From JALZOC01 sp038320555 (GTDB lineage Bacteria; Acidobacteriota; Vicinamibacteria; Vicinamibacterales; 2-12-FULL-66-21), in NCBI GenBank assembly GCA_038320555.1, contig JBBQEJ010000026.1, forward strand, positions 1 to 44,708: 44,708 nt of DNA. Direction: 5' to 3'. A program made the position numbers and the translations under genes. Every line of letters starts with the position of its first letter. Within the stretch, counting starts at the first letter, position 1. Under the pieces are notes generated by a model, which saw nothing but the letters and a program-made list of their open reading frames with translations, was not told the DNA's origin and did not search any database. Of this stretch, positions 40,601-44,708 are shown in pieces.

Positions 40601-42222
40601 ATGGATAGCCTCCGCCAGGATGTTCGCTACGCGATTCGACGACTGCTCAAGAGTCCCGGCTTCAGCATCGTCTCCGTGCTCACGCTGGCGCTCGGGATCG
40701 GGGCCAACAGCGCGATCTTCAGCGTGGAGGCCGGGGTCGATTGGTGCGCCAGCTGCTGACCGAGAGCGCGATTCTCGGAGCCGCAGGGGGCGCGTTCGGG
40801 CTGCTGCTCGGCATATGGGGCGTGGACGCGCTCATCAGTCTCGAGCCGCAGGGGATTCCGCGCCTGTCAGAGATCCGCATCGACACGGCCGTCGCGTCCT
40901 TCACGATGGCGCTGTCGATCGCGACGGGCTTGCTGTTCGGCCTCGTGCCGGCATTCCACTCCACGAGCACGTCGCTGTCGGGAGCCCTGAAGGAAGCCGG
41001 CCGGGGCGCGCTCACGACGCGCGGGGGAGCGCGCATGCGAGACGCCCTCGTCATCGCCGAGATGGCGCTCGCGGTCGTGCTCCTCGCCGGGGCCGGCCTT
41101 TTCATTCGGAGCTTCACGAAGCTGGCGTCGGTTGATCCAGGATTCCATGCGGCGCAGGCGTTGACGTTCGAGCTCTTGCTCCCCGATTCGCGCTACGAGC
41201 AGGAGACTCAGCAGGTCGGGTTCTTCGATCAGTTGCTTCCGCGCCTTCGCGCGATCCCGGGCGTTCAGTCCGCGGGGGCGGCGATGTCCTTGCCGCTGAG
41301 CGGTTCTGCCTTCGTTCTGACGTTCGAAGTGGCCGGCCGTCCTCCCGTTGCGCCGAGCCAGCAGCCCGCTATGCAGATCCGCGTCGCGACGACGGACTAC
41401 TTCCAGACGATCGGGATCCCGCTCAAGCGAGGGCGATCGTTCACCGACGACGATCGTCCTGGATTACCGGCCGTGGTGCTGATCACAGAGAGCGCGGCGC
41501 GACAGTATTTCCCGAACGAAGATCCAATCGGAAAGAAGATCACGCTCGGCTGGGGCCGCGGAAAAGGCAAGCCGCGGGCAGGCGGGGAGGTCGTGGGGAT
41601 CGTCAGCGACGTGAAAGAGGCGGGACTCGACGAAGCGGAGCCGCCGCAGCTGTACATGCCGTACCGTCAATGGCCTGTGCAGTCAATGAGCGTCGTGTTG
41701 AAGACCCTGGTGCCGCCGGCGACTGTCGCCGATGCAGCACGGCGTGCGGTGTATGCCACCGATTCGAACATGCCCGTCGCGAACGTGCGGACGCTCGAGC
41801 AGATCGTCGCGCGATCGATCTCTCAGCCACGGTTCTATACGACGCTGCTGGCGGTCTTTGCCGGCGTCGCGCTCTTGCTCGCGGCGATTGGAATCTTCGG
41901 CGTGCTCTCGTACGCCGTCGCACAGCGCACGCGCGAGATCGGCATCAGGATGGCGCTCGGTGCGCAGGCGCGCGCCGTCCTTGGCCTTGTCGTGCGCCAG
42001 GCGCTGCTGCTCGCCGCCGCCGGAGTCGGCATCGGCGTGATCCTCGCGCTCGGGCTCTCGCGCTCCCTCGTCTCGAAGATGCTGTTCAGCACCAGCCCCC
42101 ACGACGCCGCGACGTTTGTCAGCATGGCCGCGCTCCTCGGGGCGGTGGCGCTCGTCGCGAGCTACATCCCTGCGCGGCGCGCGACGCGCGTGGATCCTAT
42201 CGTGGCCCTTCGCTCGGAGTGA
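40601..42222 (+). pseudogene. Broken ADOP permease: internal deletion after residue 42
   Basis: ATG 40601 gives a perfect ADOP start (MDSLRQDVRYAIRRLLKSPG, LALGIGANSAIFSV). After 42 residues the family text jumps, in another frame, to GGRGRLVRQLLTESAILGAA at about 40730, deep in the first FtsX block. About 280 residues (first periplasmic domain and one helix) are missing, and the first frame stops shortly after. The rest is intact for about 490 residues: LVIAEMALAVVLLAGAGLFI, second MacB-like domain, REIGIRMALGAQARAVLGLV, end PIVALRSE. The long open part starts at 40741 (TTG). Confidence 0.8.
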
Positions 42223-42270
42223 CGGCCCGCCGGGTGTCATTCCACGGCATACATGACATCCTTATAGAGG

Positions 42271-43554
42271 ATGCCGTTCCCGTCGGCGCTTCGCGCGCTT
42301 CGATCCCGCAACTACCGCCTCTTCGTCGCCGGCCAGCTGATCTCCCTCGTCGGAACCTGGATGCAGATGGTTGCGCAGTCATGGCTCATCTACAGGTTGA
42401 CCGGTTCGGCAGCCATGCTCGGTCTGATCGGCTTCGCCGGGCAGATTCCCATCTTTGTGCTTGCGCCGGTCGGGGGCGTCATTGCGGATCGAACGAACCG
42501 CCATCGGGTCCTGATCGTCACCCAGACGGCGATGATGGTGCTCGCCTTTGCCCTGGCTGCCCTGACGCTCAGCAGACACGTGCAGGTCTGGCACATCTTT
42601 GTGCTGTCGTCGCTGCTCGGCGTGGCGAACGCGTTCGACATCCCGGCACGGCAGGCGTTTCTCGTCGAGCTGGTCGACCGGGAGGATATCGTCAACGCGA
42701 TTGGGCTCAATTCCTCCATGTTGAACGGCGCGCGCGTCATTGGGCCGGGCATCGCCGGCGTGGTCGTCGCGGCCGTCGGGGAAGGCTGGTGCTTTCTTCT
42801 GAACGCGATCAGCTATCTGGCCGTAATAGGCGCGCTGCTCATGATGCGGATCCGCGCCAGAGCTCAGGCGCCCGCACAGGTGTCCGCGTGGGAGAGCGTG
42901 GTTGAAGGCTTTGCCTATTCCTGGCACACGAAACCGGTTCGGGCCCTGCTGCTGCTTCTGGGTCTCGTGAGCCTGATGGGTATGCCCTACAGCGTGCTGA
43001 TGCCGATCATCGCGGATCGCATTCTGGGTGGTGGACCGAATGCCTACGGTCTCCTGTTGTCCGCGTCGGGACTCGGCGCGCTCGCGGGGGCGGCGAGCCT
43101 CACGGTGCGGCGTCACCTCCGGGGACTCGGCCGATGGATCGCCTTGTCATCGATCGGCTTTGGTGTCAGCCTGATTGCTTTCTCGTTTTCGCGATCGCTC
43201 TGGTTGTCGGCGCTCTTGCTCGTGCCGGCCGGCTTTTTCGTGATGGTTGAAATGGCCGCGTCCAACACGCTCATCCAGTCGATGATCCCGGATCGACTTC
43301 GCGGGCGGGTCATGGCGGTGTATTCGATGATGTTCATGGGGATGGCGCCGCTCGGGGCGCTCGTCGCCGGGGCCGTCGCGGCGCCCCTCGGGGCGCCGGC
43401 AACGGTCGCAATCGGCGGAGCGGCGTGCGTCGCCGGAGGATTGATCTTCGGCGCCGGCCTGCCGCGACTGCGGGGTCCGGCGCGGGAGTTGATTGTGGCC
43501 CAGCAACTGGCTGCCGGCGCTCCTCCCGACGAAGCTACGCGGTTGCAGGAATAA
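42271..43554 (+). CDS. MFS exporter, EntS-like (MFS_3)
   Basis: 427 aa with about 12 hydrophobic segments. The opening LRSRNYRLFVAGQLISLVGT, GTWMQMVAQSWLIYRLTGSA, and DRTNRHRVLI loop match the enterobactin-exporter/MFS_3 group. The second half repeats the pattern (IPDRLRGRVMAVYSMMFMGM). It is a proton-driven efflux pump; the cargo is unknown. AGAGG abuts the ATG. The gene lies 48 nt after the broken ADOP. Confidence 0.92.
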   Translation: MPFPSALRALRSRNYRLFVAGQLISLVGTWMQMVAQSWLIYRLTGSAAMLGLIGFAGQIPIFVLAPVGGVIADRTNRHRVLIVTQTAMMVLAFALAALTLSRHVQVWHIFVLSSLLGVANAFDIPARQAFLVELVDREDIVNAIGLNSSMLNGARVIGPGIAGVVVAAVGEGWCFLLNAISYLAVIGALLMMRIRARAQAPAQVSAWESVVEGFAYSWHTKPVRALLLLLGLVSLMGMPYSVLMPIIADRILGGGPNAYGLLLSASGLGALAGAASLTVRRHLRGLGRWIALSSIGFGVSLIAFSFSRSLWLSALLLVPAGFFVMVEMAASNTLIQSMIPDRLRGRVMAVYSMMFMGMAPLGALVAGAVAAPLGAPATVAIGGAACVAGGLIFGAGLPRLRGPARELIVAQQLAAGAPPDEATRLQE

Positions 43555-43574
43555 CGACGTATAGTAATAATCCC

Positions 43575-44168
43575 GTGGAATACCTCATCAAACAGTATGC
43601 GCTCCAGCAGGGCGCGCTCGAGATCCAGTACATCGAGGAGTTCTTCCTCGACTTTCCCCGCAAGAAGACCGCATCCGAGGTCATTCAGCGGCTGTCGGAC
43701 CGCGATCATCAGATTCTGATGGCGGAAGCCGCACTGCCGGACGATCCAGGCATGGTCGTGCCCGTGTCGTTCAAGGTTGGCCACGAGTTGCGCGCGAAAG
43801 AACACGACCCGAAGCTGGCGGACCTGGTGGCATCGCTCGAAGACGTGGTGGCGTTCGATGGGCGCCGCGTCCTCTATCAGTGGATTGGCGGTACCCGCAA
43901 AGACTGGCGGGGCCAGGGGCACTTCCGCGCGCTCACCGAAGAGCAGGAAGTCTGGGCGCTCGCCAACGGCTTCGACGAGATCATCGTCAAGACCAAGAAC
44001 CGATTTTACGAGATGCGCAGCACCCTCGCGCAGCTGCACTTCGACGTCATCCGGTTCGTCCAGTCCCCGTACGATACGGGCGATTCGAAAGTGTTCCTGA
44101 GCAAGCGCCTCGGCCAGCACGTGATCGATCGGCACCGGAGCCGCCGCTCTGTCGTACGGACTGACTAA
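43575..44168 (+). CDS. GNAT-like acetyltransferase, atypical
   Basis: 197 aa from GTG 43575 (EYLIKQYALQQGALEIQYIE); the frame is open upstream inside the MFS gene but has no coding character there. VAFDGRRVLYQWIGGTRKDW and RGQGHFRALTEEQEVWALAN resemble the GNAT strand with the R/Q-G-x-G CoA loop; NGFDEIIVKTKNRFYEMRST follows as in GNATs that modify peptides or amines. Substrate unknown. TATAGT lies 9 nt before the start. Confidence 0.7.
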   Translation: MEYLIKQYALQQGALEIQYIEEFFLDFPRKKTASEVIQRLSDRDHQILMAEAALPDDPGMVVPVSFKVGHELRAKEHDPKLADLVASLEDVVAFDGRRVLYQWIGGTRKDWRGQGHFRALTEEQEVWALANGFDEIIVKTKNRFYEMRSTLAQLHFDVIRFVQSPYDTGDSKVFLSKRLGQHVIDRHRSRRSVVRTD

Positions 44169-44239
44169 CTAACAGGTAATCTTCTTCAGCATCCCGGTCG
44201 CCCGGTCCACGTCGGACGTCAGCTTCCTGAAGCCTGCGA

Positions 44240-44458
44240 TCAATGTGCGCAACCGCACCGGCCGCCGCCGCACGCGGGCGCGGCCGGCATCGCGCATCCG
44301 TCATTGCGGGCCGACGCCGCGCCCACCATTCCCAGCCGGGACAGCAGCTTCGTCAGGTTCGTGCCCTCGCAGGCCGGACACGACGGCACCCGATCGGCCG
44401 TGACGAACGCTTCGAACGGCTTGCCGCAATCGCGGCATTCGTACTCAAAGAGAGGCAT
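44240..44458 (-). CDS. FmdB-family zinc-ribbon protein
   Basis: 72 aa. MPLFEYECRDCGKPFEAFV is the diagnostic FmdB start; the zinc knuckles are CRDC and CPAC (PSCPACEGTN), followed by LTKLLSRLGMVG. The C-terminal part is Ala/Gly/Cys-rich (CGGGRCGCAH). These small proteins are often called regulators, but their role is not established. TAAAAT ends 7 nt before the ATG. Confidence 0.9.
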   Translation of the reverse strand: MPLFEYECRDCGKPFEAFVTADRVPSCPACEGTNLTKLLSRLGMVGAASARNDGCAMPAAPACGGGRCGCAH

Positions 44459-44465
44459 GCCACAG

Positions 44466-44471
44466 ATTTTA
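44466..44471 (-). promoter_or_regulatory. Candidate -10 of the FmdB gene (leaderless)
   Basis: On the minus strand TAAAAT is followed by 7 nt and ATG 44458; no ribosome site. Confidence 0.5.
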
Positions 44472-44490
44472 CGCCAGGGACCACACAGTA

Positions 44491-44539
44491 AATCACGAAT
44501 CGCTAATCACTAATCGAATCCCGAATCGCTGAATCGATA
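44491..44539. repeat. AATCACG / AATCGCT heptamer array
   Basis: About six imperfect 7-8-bp units, one orientation, upstream of the FmdB promoter. Same unit type as 20866-20939. Confidence 0.65.
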
Positions 44540-44557
44540 TATGCCGAAGGGGACCCC

Positions 44558-44620
44558 ATGGTGAAGACAGGCCACTTCGAGGTCGAGCTGCGCGAGTGGT
44601 ATCTCGACAAGGTGTCTTGA
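44558..44620 (+). other. Short ORF, possible gene-end relic
   Basis: MVKTGHFEVELREWYLDKVS and a stop lie between two repeat arrays. The residue pattern looks like a real protein C-terminus. An ATG at 44541 in another frame (MPKGTP) could be the matching start of a gene that lost its middle. Too short to be sure. Confidence 0.2.
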
Positions 44621-44636
44621 AATAGGCTTTCATTCT

Positions 44637-44708
44637 CGCCAGCCGCCAGCCGCCAGCCGCCAGCCGCCAGCCGCCAGCCGCCAGCCGCCAGCCGCCAGCC
44701 GCCAGGGC
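44637..44708. repeat. Near-perfect CCGCCAG heptamer array at the window edge
   Basis: About ten copies of the 7-bp unit CCGCCAG continue to the end of the window. It is the most regular array here; its full length is unknown. Confidence 0.9.

Noticed and set aside
44169..44243. 24-codon minus-strand frame LIAGFRKLTSDVDRATGMLK ending TC, overlapping the FmdB stop
   Set aside because: It looks protein-like and its TTG overlaps the FmdB TGA, but it is too short and unsupported to annotate; could be another gene-end relic.
44637..44708. Coding collagen-like or Ala/Pro repeat protein
   Set aside because: Period 7 is not a multiple of 3, there is no start or ribosome site, and identical units occur between other genes.

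Overview
The window reads as chromosomal DNA from a GC-rich bacterium, most likely an Acidobacteriota of the Vicinamibacteria type. The main reason is five genes or gene relics of the ADOP family (acidobacterial duplicated orphan permease). Supporting signs are a BlaI / M56-peptidase-TonB regulatory pair, an S9 and an M28 peptidase, a sortilin-like Asp-box protein and a DUF4097 protein. No rRNA, tRNA, CRISPR array, phage module or intact transposase was seen. Placement is inferred from gene families only.

Layout. 1-9.3 kb: tail of an unknown gene, an intact ADOP permease (-), a broken ADOP (+), a frameshifted membrane-anchored hypothetical protein, exonuclease III, the M56/TonB-BlaI pair with a clear operator, and a collapsed TonB-domain gene. 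9.3-15.5 kb: peptidase T, an HTH membrane protein, a GlsB/YeaQ protein, an exported LolA-like protein, and a LytS-type kinase / LytTR regulator pair followed by a degenerate receiver protein. 15.5-16.5 kb: about 1 kb without genes, made of heptamer-periodic repeats that enclose a 411-bp MITE-like inverted-repeat element. 16.5-26.6 kb: arginine decarboxylase, bacilliredoxin and M28 peptidase, a second broken ADOP, an isoprenylcysteine-methyltransferase-like protein with a 1-Cys peroxiredoxin, a NUDIX hydrolase divergent from an IMP dehydrogenase / GMP reductase family gene, and a phosphoglycolate phosphatase. 26.7-35.8 kb: an Asp-box protein, two half-size PepSY membrane proteins, small exported and membrane proteins, a PAP2 relic, a thioredoxin-like / membrane protein / S9 peptidase operon, and a DUF4097 protein. 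35.9-44.7 kb: intact ADOP, YgjP-like metalloprotease, GNAT, DinB, a third broken ADOP, an MFS exporter, a GNAT-like protein, an FmdB zinc ribbon and more heptamer repeats.

Three window-wide patterns stand out. First, at least four genes keep their extreme 5' end and their 3' end but have lost an internal segment, with a frame change at or near the junction (three ADOPs and one TonB-domain protein); a PAP2 gene is also truncated and frameshifted. Second, intergenic regions are filled with short arrays of about 7-bp units (CCGCCAG, CGAACCG, AATCAGC, AATCACG types), several arranged as inverted pairs that could form long hairpins. Third, many start codons without a Shine-Dalgarno sequence have a TANNNT-like -10 hexamer ending 5 to 8 nt upstream, which implies frequent leaderless transcription; other genes have strong AGGAGG-type sites. 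All assignments come from reading the sequence by eye, without database searches.
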